From Anaerolineae bacterium (lineage in GTDB: Bacteria > Chloroflexota > Anaerolineae > B4-G1 > SLSP01): a DNA stretch of 5,470 nt. Below, piece by piece: positions 1 to 5,470 of the stretch. Numbering within the stretch: the first letter of the stretch is position 1; each line of letters begins with the position of its first letter. The translations under genes and the position numbers were made by a program. Below the pieces are notes generated by a model. That model saw only the letters and a list, made by a program, of their open reading frames with translations, was not told where the DNA came from and made no database searches. Location of the stretch: NCBI GenBank assembly GCA_021159805.1, contig JAGHDT010000245.1, positions 1-5,470 on the forward strand, read 5' to 3'.

Positions 1-656
1 ATATAAGGCTCAGCGTAGCGCAGCACAGGGTCGTACGGCGGATGGGGACCGGGGAAGCCAATCTCCATAAAGAGCGGCTGGGTCAGCTTGGGCTTGGTCT
101 CCAGCCACCACGCCGCCATTCCCCCCACAAAGACGTCCGAGTGCATCTCCTCAGGTAGCTCCCACTCGAAGGCGCCCAGCCGCTCGCCGTAATCGGCACG
201 CTCCCGGTAGAGCTCGCGCTGCTGCTTGACCAGCCCGCGGGCGTGCATCGCCTTGTCCCACTCGTCGAGGTAGTAGCGGCCCTCCAGATAGCGGTCTTTG
301 TTCTCCACCAGGTAACGCTCGTGGAAGCCCAGCGGGGTCTGGAAGGGCACCGTGTGCATCTTGCCGATGTTGACACAGGTGTAACCGCTCTCGGCAAGGG
401 CCTCCACCCAACTATGGCGCCACGTGTCCCCGTTCTTGAGGATGCCCGTCGTGTGGGGATAGTACCCGGTGAAGAGGCTGGCCCGCGAGGGTACGCATGA
501 GGGGGCCGTGATGAAGCAGTTGGTGAAGATCGTGCCCTCAGTGATCAGACGGTCGAGGTTCGGCGTATCCATGTACGGAAAGCCAAGGCCACGGATCGTA
601 TCGAACCGCTGCTGGTCGGTGATCATCAGGATGATATTGGGACGCTCATTCGGCAT
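1..656 (-). CDS. Type I sulfatase (formylglycine-dependent), N-terminal part, runs off the left edge
   Basis: I translated 218 residues from an ATG at 656-654; no stop is reached before the window edge. The protein starts directly with the alkaline-phosphatase-like sulfatase fold: PNIILMITDQQRFD (residues 6-19) supplies the first metal-binding Asp14. The sulfatase signature is intact as CVPSR at 54-58 followed by ASLFTGYYPH, so Cys54 is the residue expected to be oxidised to formylglycine, with Arg58 stabilising it. GKMH (98-101) gives the conserved Lys99 and His101, and GPHPPYDP (203-210) matches the later active-site His region. Family members hydrolyse sulfate esters, and relatives hydrolyse phosphonate monoesters; substrate cannot be told from this half. 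Full sulfatases are usually about 450-550 residues, so over half is missing. There is no signal peptide, suggesting a cytoplasmic enzyme unless the true start lies elsewhere. A GAGAGG Shine-Dalgarno 7 nt upstream supports the chosen start. It needs a formylglycine-generating enzyme or anaerobic sulfatase maturase, neither of which is in the window. Confidence 0.93.
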   Translation of the reverse strand, partial: MPNERPNIILMITDQQRFDTIRGLGFPYMDTPNLDRLITEGTIFTNCFITAPSCVPSRASLFTGYYPHTTGILKNGDTWRHSWVEALAESGYTCVNIGKMHTVPFQTPLGFHERYLVENKDRYLEGRYYLDEWDKAMHARGLVKQQRELYRERADYGERLGAFEWELPEEMHSDVFVGGMAAWWLETKPKLTQPLFMEIGFPGPHPPYDPVLRYAEPY

Positions 657-663
657 TGTGGAT

Positions 664-669
664 CCTCTC
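664..669 (-). promoter_or_regulatory. Ribosome binding site of the sulfatase gene
   Basis: On the minus strand GAGAGG lies 7 nt before the ATG at 656-654. The match is moderate, but spacing is ideal and it decides the start, because the first fold strand (PNIILMITD) begins only six residues into the protein. Confidence 0.6.
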
Positions 670-851
670 TCGAACACTGCTCATTGAGGCCGAAGGACTG
701 GAGCATCGGCTCAAAGGTCACGGTGGGGCACGTCACCGCGGAGGTCTCATCGTCCATACTGTTCTTGATCTCACTCTTCTGGCGTTGAAACAGGGAAACC
801 TTCATCCTGCCCATATCCTATTGCGGGTCAGTCTCCCGCACATCCGCCAGC

Positions 852-871
852 CGCCGGATTGCCCTCCGGCG
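852..871. repeat. GC-rich hairpin in the intergenic region
   Basis: CGCCGGA (852-858) and TCCGGCG (865-871) are perfectly complementary arms of 7 bp with a 6-nt loop (TTGCCC). No T-run follows on either strand, so it is not a canonical intrinsic terminator. Possible roles are an mRNA 5'-leader structure for the sulfatase transcript, a protein-binding site, or chance in GC-rich DNA. Confidence 0.4.
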
Positions 872-1085
872 CCGGGACAATCATCGACTCTATCAAGCAG
901 ATGATTGCGGCCTGGCCACACGCTATGGACATGGCAGGAACACAATGCTGTATCACATTGAGACCGCAACAGCAACACGCATCGAACCCAGGCACGGTCG
1001 CGAAACCGGATCCGATATGTCGATTGTGATAAGAACACACCCAGCCTATCCAGCAACGTGGCGAATGGCCCGTTTTGGGGTATGC

Positions 1086-1114
1086 TTGGCAGAGCGTATC
1101 AATACGTTTACCAC
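1086..1114 (+). promoter_or_regulatory. Weak candidate sigma-70 promoter for the glycosyltransferase gene, with an inverted repeat in the spacer
   Basis: TTGGCA at 1086-1091 is a good -35 match, and 17 nt later TACCAC at 1109-1114 is a poor -10 (3 of 6). The spacer contains the inverted repeat CGTAT-CA-ATACG (1095-1106), a position where a repressor could act. It would put transcription start roughly 55 nt before the ATG at 1177. The weak -10 makes this only a candidate. Confidence 0.2.
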
Positions 1115-1167
1115 AAACATCAGTCGTCGCGGCCAGAGTCTAGCCAGCACTGCAATAACGCGGACGT

Positions 1168-1173
1168 AGGAGG
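1168..1173 (+). promoter_or_regulatory. Strong ribosome binding site of the glycosyltransferase-like gene
   Basis: A perfect AGGAGG precedes the ATG at 1177 with a short 3-nt gap (7 nt to the A of the site's centre is not reached, so spacing is on the short side). It nevertheless fixes the start, which is followed at once by a basic N-terminus (MKKQR) and a membrane helix, as expected for this protein class. Confidence 0.8.
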
Positions 1174-1176
1174 ACC

Positions 1177-2358
1177 ATGAAAAAACAGCGCTATGAATGG
1201 CGTATCCTGGGAACATTCGTCGTATTGCTGGCAGCTTACTTGGCCCTCGCGTGGCTGGTGCTGGCCCCTCAAGGATACTACGGTACCTCAGAGGCCCCAC
1301 GCTTTGCCGATCCGTGGATTGAGCGAGCGGAGACACTCCTGAAGGGTGGCAAGCTTTACACCGATGTTTTCACGACCACACCGCCCTTGGTCAACTTTCT
1401 CATGGTCCCGCCGGCCCTCGTGGCCAGGATGACCAACTACCAAAATCCAGGCACCACGACCGCTTTCATGGTCTACTTCTCGCTCTTCAACCTGATTATC
1501 GCCTACCTGCTTTACTTCTCAGCTCAGAACCGGGCGCTGGGATCTCGGTGGGCAATGATTTTCCTCTTGAACCCGCTGACGATGGGCAACAGCGTCCTGC
1601 GGCGACAGGACGAATCGCTGATCGTGGTCTTCTTTGCATTGGCGCTCCTCTTCTACGCAAAGAAGCGGCACGCCCTTTCGAGCATCGTGATGGGACTGAG
1701 TCTGCTAGTCAAGCTTACGGGCGGGATGATGATCCCCGTAGCCTTCCTCAACACCTGGAACTGGCGCTATCTCATCATCCCCGTCATAGTCTTTGGTTTG
1801 ATCTTCGCGCCCTTCTACCTCCAGGCGGGAGAGGCCGCTGTCTTCTGGGATACCAGCCAGGAGCAAACCGAACACCCATTCCAGTTCGGCGGGATCAGCT
1901 TTGGGGCACTGTGGATCAAGTGGCAGATGGGCAAGTTCGCAGACCCCATCCTCACCTTATATTCCATTGGCTTTGTCGCCGGGGTACTGCTCCTTCTCGG
2001 CTACATAGCATGGAAACCCGCAGGCCTGCTGCCTGACCTTGCGCTGCTGATTACCGGCGTGCTCCTCCTTTCAGCAAAGCTCCACTGCGGCTATTTCCTC
2101 TTCCTGGTCTTCACCCTCGCCCCACTGGTGACAGAAGATCGGCTTCTGCAGATAGGCTACATCGGCTTTTCGCTGTTGGCACTGTTTGCGGATATGTTCA
2201 AGTGGCCAATCGAGAACTTTCCAGTCGCGATGATCCTGATGATCGGCGTCCATGGCCTACTAGTCGCGACTACGCTCACAGCACGCCGTCAAGACAAGAC
2301 AAGTGCACGAGGCTGTCTACGGACAGCGGCGAGCAGACGCCCAATCAGTGGCAGTTGA
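1177..2358 (+). CDS. Polytopic membrane protein, probable GT-C-fold glycosyltransferase (GT39/GT87/DUF2029-like)
   Basis: The 393-residue product has about ten hydrophobic membrane segments, including residues 10-30, 95-115, 147-161, 167-191, 198-215, 258-278, 283-300, 303-318, 324-340 and 347-368. The first periplasmic loop holds acidic residues in DPWIERAETLLKGGKLY (45-61) followed by TTTPPL (66-71). That layout, an acidic residue then a G-x-x-LYxD and PPL motif, is typical of GT-C enzymes, which transfer sugars from polyprenyl-phosphate donors to lipids, glycans or proteins on the outer face of the cytoplasmic membrane. RRQDE (142-146) before a helix and LLVKLTGG (176-183) resemble the R-x-D and GL-x-x-x-K motifs of GT87-like mannosyltransferases. 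Length is slightly short for the group. The last ~23 residues are polar and basic and are encoded where the gene overlaps the convergent flavoprotein. No sugar-nucleotide or glycan genes adjoin it, so acceptor and sugar are unknown. An O-antigen-ligase-like or other polytopic protein is the main alternative. Confidence 0.78.
   Translation: MKKQRYEWRILGTFVVLLAAYLALAWLVLAPQGYYGTSEAPRFADPWIERAETLLKGGKLYTDVFTTTPPLVNFLMVPPALVARMTNYQNPGTTTAFMVYFSLFNLIIAYLLYFSAQNRALGSRWAMIFLLNPLTMGNSVLRRQDESLIVVFFALALLFYAKKRHALSSIVMGLSLLVKLTGGMMIPVAFLNTWNWRYLIIPVIVFGLIFAPFYLQAGEAAVFWDTSQEQTEHPFQFGGISFGALWIKWQMGKFADPILTLYSIGFVAGVLLLLGYIAWKPAGLLPDLALLITGVLLLSAKLHCGYFLFLVFTLAPLVTEDRLLQIGYIGFSLLALFADMFKWPIENFPVAMILMIGVHGLLVATTLTARRQDKTSARGCLRTAASRRPISGS
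2289..2358. other. Convergent 3' overlap of the glycosyltransferase and flavoprotein coding regions
   Basis: The plus-strand stop (2356-2358) lies 70 bp inside the minus-strand flavoprotein gene, whose stop is at 2289-2291. The two C-terminal tails are therefore encoded on opposite strands of the same DNA, leaving no room for an intergenic terminator; I see no hairpin with a T-run just beyond either stop. Confidence 0.85.
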
Positions 2359-3302
2359 GACCAGCGGCGGATATCGGCGAAGCTGACATCTCGCCCGCTC
2401 ACGATCGCGTCCGCCACCAGCAGTCCACTCCGAATGGCCGGGGCGATCCCCTCACCCATGTTGGCAGTCGCTAACCCCGCAGCGTCACCCACGAGGAAAG
2501 CACGCCCAACCTGGATTTGTCGCATCGGCCCGCGCAGATAGTAGGCGTGTCCCTTCGGCGCGTAGGTGTGGTCCCGCACCAGGTTAAGAGCCTCCAGATG
2601 CAACACCAGGCGATCCCAGTGACGCTGGATCCTGTCCCCACGCGCCTTGAGCTTCACGGCTTTGCCGCCAACGCCAACGTTGACGTAGCCCCCCACCTTT
2701 GGCACATACCATGCATAGCCCGGCAGGCCATCCTCGAAGAACCAGAGATGGCAGACACGTGCCCGCGGGCACACACGTGCATCGTCAGAAACCTGGTAGA
2801 GGAACTCCTCTTCTTGCGTCACGATCAGGGATTCACGCGGGCGGGGCTTGGCATCCTCGAAGAACGTGCGGGCGACTGGACAGTGGGTACCCCCAGCCCC
2901 AACCAGGTACCGGCCAAAGAAACGCCCGTCGATTATGTAACCTCCGTCGCGCCGGACAATGTCACGGACGTGGTGCGTGTGCACGGGGACGTCCGCCCGC
3001 CGGAGCAGGAAATCGTCGAACTCGACCCGGCGAATGGCCATCCCACGAAATGGTAACCGCAGCTTGAGCCCCCCCACAGAGAGGCGCAGACCTTTCAGGC
3101 GCGTCAGTCCGAGGGGATAGTCGGACGGATCCAGCATCAGATCTCGGAAGACATCCGGCGTGATCCAGCCGGCGCAGAGCTTGACGCGTGGGAAGAGCTC
3201 GCGCTCCAGCACAACACACGCCACACCGTGCCGGCGCAAGGCCCACGCACAAGTCGCGCCCGCCGGTCCGCCGCCCACAATGATGACCTCTGTGCGAATC
3301 AC
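2289..3302 (-). CDS. FAD-dependent oxidoreductase of the geranylgeranyl reductase family
   Basis: The 337-residue protein opens with a Rossmann FAD motif, VIIVGGGPAG (6-15), and an acidic ribose-binding end in VVLERE (30-35). The RRVEFDDFLLRRA stretch (91-103), VGAGG (134-138) and VGDAAG (271-276) followed by GEGI (283-286) complete the para-hydroxybenzoate-hydroxylase-type FAD fold. Family-specific marks are KLCAGW (41-46), where Cys43 sits like the conserved flavin-proximal cysteine of geranylgeranyl reductases, and GYAWYVPK (195-202) with VNVGVGG (207-213), matching the YxWxFP substrate-site motif except Val for Phe. Known relatives reduce C=C bonds in isoprenoid chains of chlorophyll, quinones or archaeal lipids. 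The start is GTG, preceded by AGGGGG 5 nt upstream that overlaps the stop codon of cfa, with 9 nt between the genes; co-translation is likely. I therefore infer an acyl-lipid substrate, possibly the Cfa product or its precursor, but a monooxygenase or isoprenoid reductase role is not excluded. Its 3' end overlaps the convergent membrane-protein gene by 70 bp. Confidence 0.85.
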   Translation of the reverse strand: MIRTEVIIVGGGPAGATCAWALRRHGVACVVLERELFPRVKLCAGWITPDVFRDLMLDPSDYPLGLTRLKGLRLSVGGLKLRLPFRGMAIRRVEFDDFLLRRADVPVHTHHVRDIVRRDGGYIIDGRFFGRYLVGAGGTHCPVARTFFEDAKPRPRESLIVTQEEEFLYQVSDDARVCPRARVCHLWFFEDGLPGYAWYVPKVGGYVNVGVGGKAVKLKARGDRIQRHWDRLVLHLEALNLVRDHTYAPKGHAYYLRGPMRQIQVGRAFLVGDAAGLATANMGEGIAPAIRSGLLVADAIVSGRDVSFADIRRWSQLPLIGRLLAAVRRQPRALVLS

Positions 3303-3307
3303 GACTA

Positions 3308-3313
3308 CCCCCT
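3308..3313 (-). promoter_or_regulatory. Ribosome binding site of the flavoprotein gene, overlapping the cfa stop codon
   Basis: AGGGGG on the minus strand shares its first two bases with the TAG stop of cfa (3314-3312) and lies 5 nt before the GTG at 3302-3300. It supports the unusual GTG start, which places the Rossmann motif at the normal distance from the N-terminus, and argues for translational coupling with cfa. Confidence 0.7.
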
Positions 3314-4433
3314 AGCTGAAACGGCACTCCGGCTGGGGTGTGCCGAGACGCGTCATCACCACCTGCCAGAGCTGATTCGCCCGCGCACGAAAGCCGCCGG
3401 CGCTGCTCAATAGATAGAAGCGCCACATCCGGTAGAAGCGGTCGTCGTAGGCCTTCTTCAGCTCAGGCCACGCTGCCTCGAAGTTCGCATGCCACGCCAT
3501 CAAGGTCGGGTCATAGTGCGGGCCAATATTGTGCCAGTCTTCCACGACGAAAAGGTTCTCTATCGCCTTCCCGAGTTGGGCAATCGAGGGCAACATCCCG
3601 TTAGGGAAAATATACTTGGTGGACCAGGCATTTGCCCGCGTCCTGCTGAAGTTGCTTCCGATGGTGTGGAAAAAGGCCGTACCGCCGGCCCTCAATGTTC
3701 TGTCCGTGACGTGCATATAAGTGCGGTAATTCTTGTAGCCCACGTGCTCCATCACGCCGATCGAGATGACACGGTCATAGGTGCCCTCGACGTCACGGTA
3801 GTCCTGCAGCTTGAGCTCCACCGGCAGCCCCTTGCACCGGGCCATACCGAGTTTGACCTGTTCCTTGGAGACGGTCACGCCGGTGACGTGCGCGCCGTGC
3901 TTCTCTGCTGCATATTGGGCGAAACTCCCCCACCCACACCCAAGTTCCAATACGCGCATTCCCGGTTCGAGCCCGATCTTCCGGCAAACCAGTTCCAGCT
4001 TGGCCTCCTGCGCCTCATCGAGGTTGGCGGCGTCCTTCCAGTAGCCGCACGTGTAGTTCAGGCGCTTGTCGAGCATCGCTTCGTACAGATCATTGCCCAG
4101 ATCGTAGTGGTACTCGCCGACCTCAAAGGCCCTGGCGCGCGATTGAAGATTGAGGAGCCGGGCCCGCGCTGCGTGTAGCAAGAGCTTCCAGTTCCCCTTG
4201 AGCTTCGACGGCAGATCAGCCAGGAAGACGCGAGCGACGAGTTGATCAATCGCCTCACAATCCCACCAACCGTCCATGTAAGATTCGCCAAAGCCCAGCT
4301 CCACCTCGCGCATGATCCTGTCGTAGAGCCGCATATCGTGGACCTGGAGGTCCCACGGGTTACTGCCATTGACCTCAATGCCGGCACTCTCCAATAGCTC
4401 TCGAATCACTGCCTCAGATCTCGCCGCTGCCAT
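3312..4433 (-). CDS. cfa: Cyclopropane-fatty-acyl-phospholipid synthase
   Basis: The 373-residue product is full length (E. coli Cfa has 382) and resembles the E. coli enzyme throughout. The N-terminal lipid-binding domain includes LGFGESYMDGWWDCE (46-60) and EYHYDLGNDLY (107-117). The methyltransferase domain has SAM motif I, VLELGCGWGSF (161-171), then LQDYRD (209-214). The bicarbonate and catalytic residues of E. coli Cfa (Cys139, Glu239, His266, Ile268, Tyr317, from memory) all align with a constant offset of ten: Cys129 in YTCGYWKD, Glu229 in MEHVG, His256 and Ile258 in FHTIGS, Tyr307 in PHYDPTLMAW. KYIFPNG (273-279) and QLWQVV (354-359) are also family hallmarks. The enzyme adds a methylene group from S-adenosylmethionine to cis double bonds of phospholipid acyl chains at the inner membrane face. 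Start choice is fixed by a consensus Shine-Dalgarno. It is the first gene of a pair with the flavoprotein 9 nt downstream. Intact catalytic residues favour a true cyclopropane synthase, although methyl-branching or methylene-forming homologues exist. Confidence 0.96.
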   Translation of the reverse strand: MAAARSEAVIRELLESAGIEVNGSNPWDLQVHDMRLYDRIMREVELGFGESYMDGWWDCEAIDQLVARVFLADLPSKLKGNWKLLLHAARARLLNLQSRARAFEVGEYHYDLGNDLYEAMLDKRLNYTCGYWKDAANLDEAQEAKLELVCRKIGLEPGMRVLELGCGWGSFAQYAAEKHGAHVTGVTVSKEQVKLGMARCKGLPVELKLQDYRDVEGTYDRVISIGVMEHVGYKNYRTYMHVTDRTLRAGGTAFFHTIGSNFSRTRANAWSTKYIFPNGMLPSIAQLGKAIENLFVVEDWHNIGPHYDPTLMAWHANFEAAWPELKKAYDDRFYRMWRFYLLSSAGGFRARANQLWQVVMTRLGTPQPECRFS

Positions 4434-4522
4434 CTTGAGCCTCCTTCTCCTGTTATCTGTCCACTGAACACAAAACCACGCATCATCAGAAACAGTAGCG
4501 CTACAACCGCGAAAAGGATCAT
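4406..4522 (-). CDS. Possible 38-residue single-helix membrane peptide (speculative)
   Basis: From ATG at 4522-4520 a frame encodes a strongly hydrophobic segment, MILFAVVALLFLMM (1-14), followed by RGFVF and a polar, basic tail ending RWQRRDLRQ. It would lie in the gap between the FAD oxidoreductase and cfa and overlap the first 28 bp of cfa. The same frame is open for 20 more codons upstream, right back to the TGA stop of the FAD oxidoreductase, with which it is in phase. Against it: no clear Shine-Dalgarno precedes the ATG, it is very short, and its tail merely reads cfa DNA out of frame. It could be a genuine small membrane protein, a remnant of a longer gene, or chance. Confidence 0.2.
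   Translation of the reverse strand: MILFAVVALLFLMMRGFVFSGQITGEGGSRWQRRDLRQ
4440..4447 (-). promoter_or_regulatory. Consensus ribosome binding site of cfa
   Basis: GAAGGAGG on the minus strand, 6 nt before the ATG at 4433-4431, is a near-perfect anti-Shine-Dalgarno match. It selects this ATG and implies strong translation of cfa. Confidence 0.85.
4495..4504. repeat. 10-bp perfect palindrome upstream of cfa
   Basis: GTAGCGCTAC is its own reverse complement and lies about 62-71 nt before the cfa start, a usual place for an operator or promoter-proximal site. A single copy is seen and no matched promoter could be defined around it, so a chance palindrome remains possible. Confidence 0.3.
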
Positions 4523-4582
4523 TCCATACCAGCCGACGTATCTTGGGCCACGCCGACCGGCACCAACAGAACTCAGTGGTGT

Positions 4583-5470
4583 TCAGAGCGATTTTCGCAA
4601 CTCCGCGTCCTGCGCGATCAGCATGTGCTGCAACAGCGCCACGTCCAGATCTCGTGGCCTGACCTCTTGTCGCGCAGCCAACGCAGCCGCTACGCCGGAG
4701 GCCTGCCCGATGGCCATCATCGGAATCATGGCCCTATGAGACTCATAGGGCTGCTGCTCACTGGAAATGCACCGTCCGGTCACGAGCAGATTGTCCACCT
4801 GCTTGGGGACCAGCGTGCGGTAAGGAATATCATAGCCCTCGTGCTCCAGATAGCGGCGATAGCCGTAGTAGTGGATGATGGCGCAGGAGCTAATCGCGAC
4901 GACATCGTCGAAGCGGCGTCCCTCAATCGCGTCCTCAGCGGTCAGTTTGTATTCACCCTCGACAAAGCGCGTCTGGCGGATCCCGAGCAAGGGGGGCGTC
5001 TCTAGCACACAAGCATCCGCCAATTCAGGATACTTCTGTTGTTTGGCGGCGAAATCTTCATAGACACGCAATCGCGCACCCACCTCGGCCCTGGAGAGCT
5101 GCGCAGCGTCAGTGCCATCGATCGGTTGCACCGACGGCCCCCAGACAACAGCAGTGCTGCCGAAGTCGCACGCGAACGTTCCGTCGGGGCGCCCTGCGCC
5201 AAACCCGATTCGGTACATCAGGGCGTCGTTAAGCCGCGGTGCCTCATCCTTCACGGTCTGCCAGAAAGGCGCGCCGGACCGCGCCGCCACATCACCGTCC
5301 CCCGACGCGTCCACCACGACCTTGGCGAGCATGGCCTGGCGCCCAGACTTATTCTCAACGACAATCCCGCGCACGACATCATCCTCCACAATGGCATCGG
5401 CGAACCAGGTATGGAACCAGAGATCGACGCCGGCCTCAACGCAGAGCCTCAACGTGACATACTTGAACAT
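4583..5470 (-). CDS. FAD-dependent oxidoreductase, FAD_oxidored (PF12831)-like, C-terminal part entering from the right edge
   Basis: 295 residues are readable up to a TGA at 4585-4583. The methionine at the window edge is very probably internal, because the N-terminal Rossmann GxGxxG that must open such a protein is absent. Visible marks are VVVDASGDGDVAARSGAPF (51-69), the second FAD contact of the family, GIRQTRFVEGEYKL (163-176), a conserved central motif, and a C-terminal block of VDNLLVTGRCISS (225-237) then MMAIGQASGVAAALA (251-265), which binds the flavin and pyrophosphate. These define a PF12831-like flavoprotein, a large and mostly uncharacterised group common in carbohydrate- and sulfate-ester-degrading bacteria; substrate is unknown. 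Perhaps 100-150 residues are missing. It lies on the same strand as cfa and 149 nt upstream of it, so a shared transcript is possible but the gap and the palindrome within it allow a separate cfa promoter. It is not related at family level to the reductase downstream of cfa, although both bind FAD. Confidence 0.88.
   Translation of the reverse strand: MFKYVTLRLCVEAGVDLWFHTWFADAIVEDDVVRGIVVENKSGRQAMLAKVVVDASGDGDVAARSGAPFWQTVKDEAPRLNDALMYRIGFGAGRPDGTFACDFGSTAVVWGPSVQPIDGTDAAQLSRAEVGARLRVYEDFAAKQQKYPELADACVLETPPLLGIRQTRFVEGEYKLTAEDAIEGRRFDDVVAISSCAIIHYYGYRRYLEHEGYDIPYRTLVPKQVDNLLVTGRCISSEQQPYESHRAMIPMMAIGQASGVAAALAARQEVRPRDLDVALLQHMLIAQDAELRKSL

Larger units (their letters stand above)
657..1176. 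other. Gene-free divergent intergenic region (about 520 bp)
   Basis: This stretch separates the minus-strand sulfatase start from the plus-strand glycosyltransferase start and should carry both promoters. Short ORFs occur in several frames, but none shows a recognisable domain, and they overlap one another on both strands. I see no tRNA, no transposase remnant and no tandem repeats. It does contain a 7-bp GC-rich hairpin (852-871), a short inverted repeat CGTAT-CA-ATACG (1095-1106), and a weak sigma-70-like pair TTGGCA (1086-1091) and TACCAC (1109-1114) with a 17-nt spacer. Its length is more than two promoters need, so it may include a decayed gene or regulatory RNA that I cannot recognise by eye. 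Confidence 0.6.

Noticed and set aside
626..814. 62-codon minus-strand frame just upstream of and overlapping the sulfatase start
   Set aside because: It overlaps the sulfatase by 31 bp out of frame, has no recognisable domain and only a badly spaced Shine-Dalgarno-like sequence, so a leader peptide is not supported.
852..871. Hairpin as an intrinsic terminator
   Set aside because: No T-run follows on either strand and no gene ends nearby, so a terminator call is unsupported.
1025..1040. CRP-like site TGTGA-N6-CACAC
   Set aside because: Only the left half matches the consensus; the right half lacks the TCACA order, and one half-site is expected by chance.
945..1169. 74-codon plus-strand frame before the membrane-protein gene
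   Set aside because: No domain and no good ribosome binding site, and it ends inside the ribosome binding site of the real gene; overlapping frames of similar size occur on the other strand.
1548..2036. 162-codon open frame on the plus strand
   Set aside because: Out-of-frame shadow of the membrane-protein gene; the product is proline- and arginine-rich without a fold signature.
2517..3056. 179-codon open frame on the plus strand
   Set aside because: Antisense to the flavoprotein gene, with no recognisable motif and no ribosome binding site of note.
2289..3302. Flavoprotein as an orthologue of TmsA
   Set aside because: TmsA belongs to a different FAD-binding fold; this protein has an N-terminal GxGxxG Rossmann motif and geranylgeranyl reductase motifs, so at most the role is analogous.
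3489..4178. 229-codon open frame on the plus strand
   Set aside because: It lies entirely antisense to cfa, whose translation matches a known family from end to end; the frame is a by-product of GC-biased codon use and shows no domain.

Overview
This window reads as bacterial chromosome of moderately high GC with dense protein coding, good Shine-Dalgarno sites and no RNA genes, CRISPR arrays or insertion sequences that I can see. A type I sulfatase and a PF12831-like FAD oxidoreductase, both from families that are expanded in Planctomycetes and related environmental phyla (Armatimonadota, Poribacteria-like, Latescibacteria-like lineages), point loosely to such an organism. No single gene fixes the taxon.

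Layout: (1) positions 1-656, minus strand, hold the N-terminal 218 residues of a sulfatase that runs off the left edge. (2) Positions 657-1176 are a gene-free stretch of about 520 bp between the divergent sulfatase and membrane-protein genes. (3) Positions 1177-2358, plus strand, encode a polytopic GT-C-type glycosyltransferase-like membrane protein. (4) Positions 2289-3302, minus strand, encode a flavoprotein of the geranylgeranyl reductase family; its 3' end overlaps the 3' end of the membrane-protein gene by 70 bp. (5) Positions 3312-4433, minus strand, encode a full-length cyclopropane-fatty-acyl-phospholipid synthase (cfa), only 9 nt upstream of the flavoprotein. (6) A 149-nt gap contains a 10-bp palindrome and a possible tiny membrane-peptide ORF. 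(7) Positions 4583-5470, minus strand, hold the C-terminal 295 residues of an FAD-dependent oxidoreductase that enters from the right edge.

The most coherent unit is the cfa-flavoprotein pair. The Cfa keeps every catalytic residue known from the E. coli enzyme, so it should add a methylene group from S-adenosylmethionine across a double bond of a membrane phospholipid acyl chain. The partner belongs to a family that reduces C=C bonds in lipid chains. Tight spacing and a ribosome binding site that overlaps the cfa stop codon indicate co-translation, so a two-step lipid-tailoring module is a reasonable inference; its chemistry is not proven by sequence. The sulfatase, glycosyltransferase and second FAD oxidoreductase have no visible functional tie to this pair.
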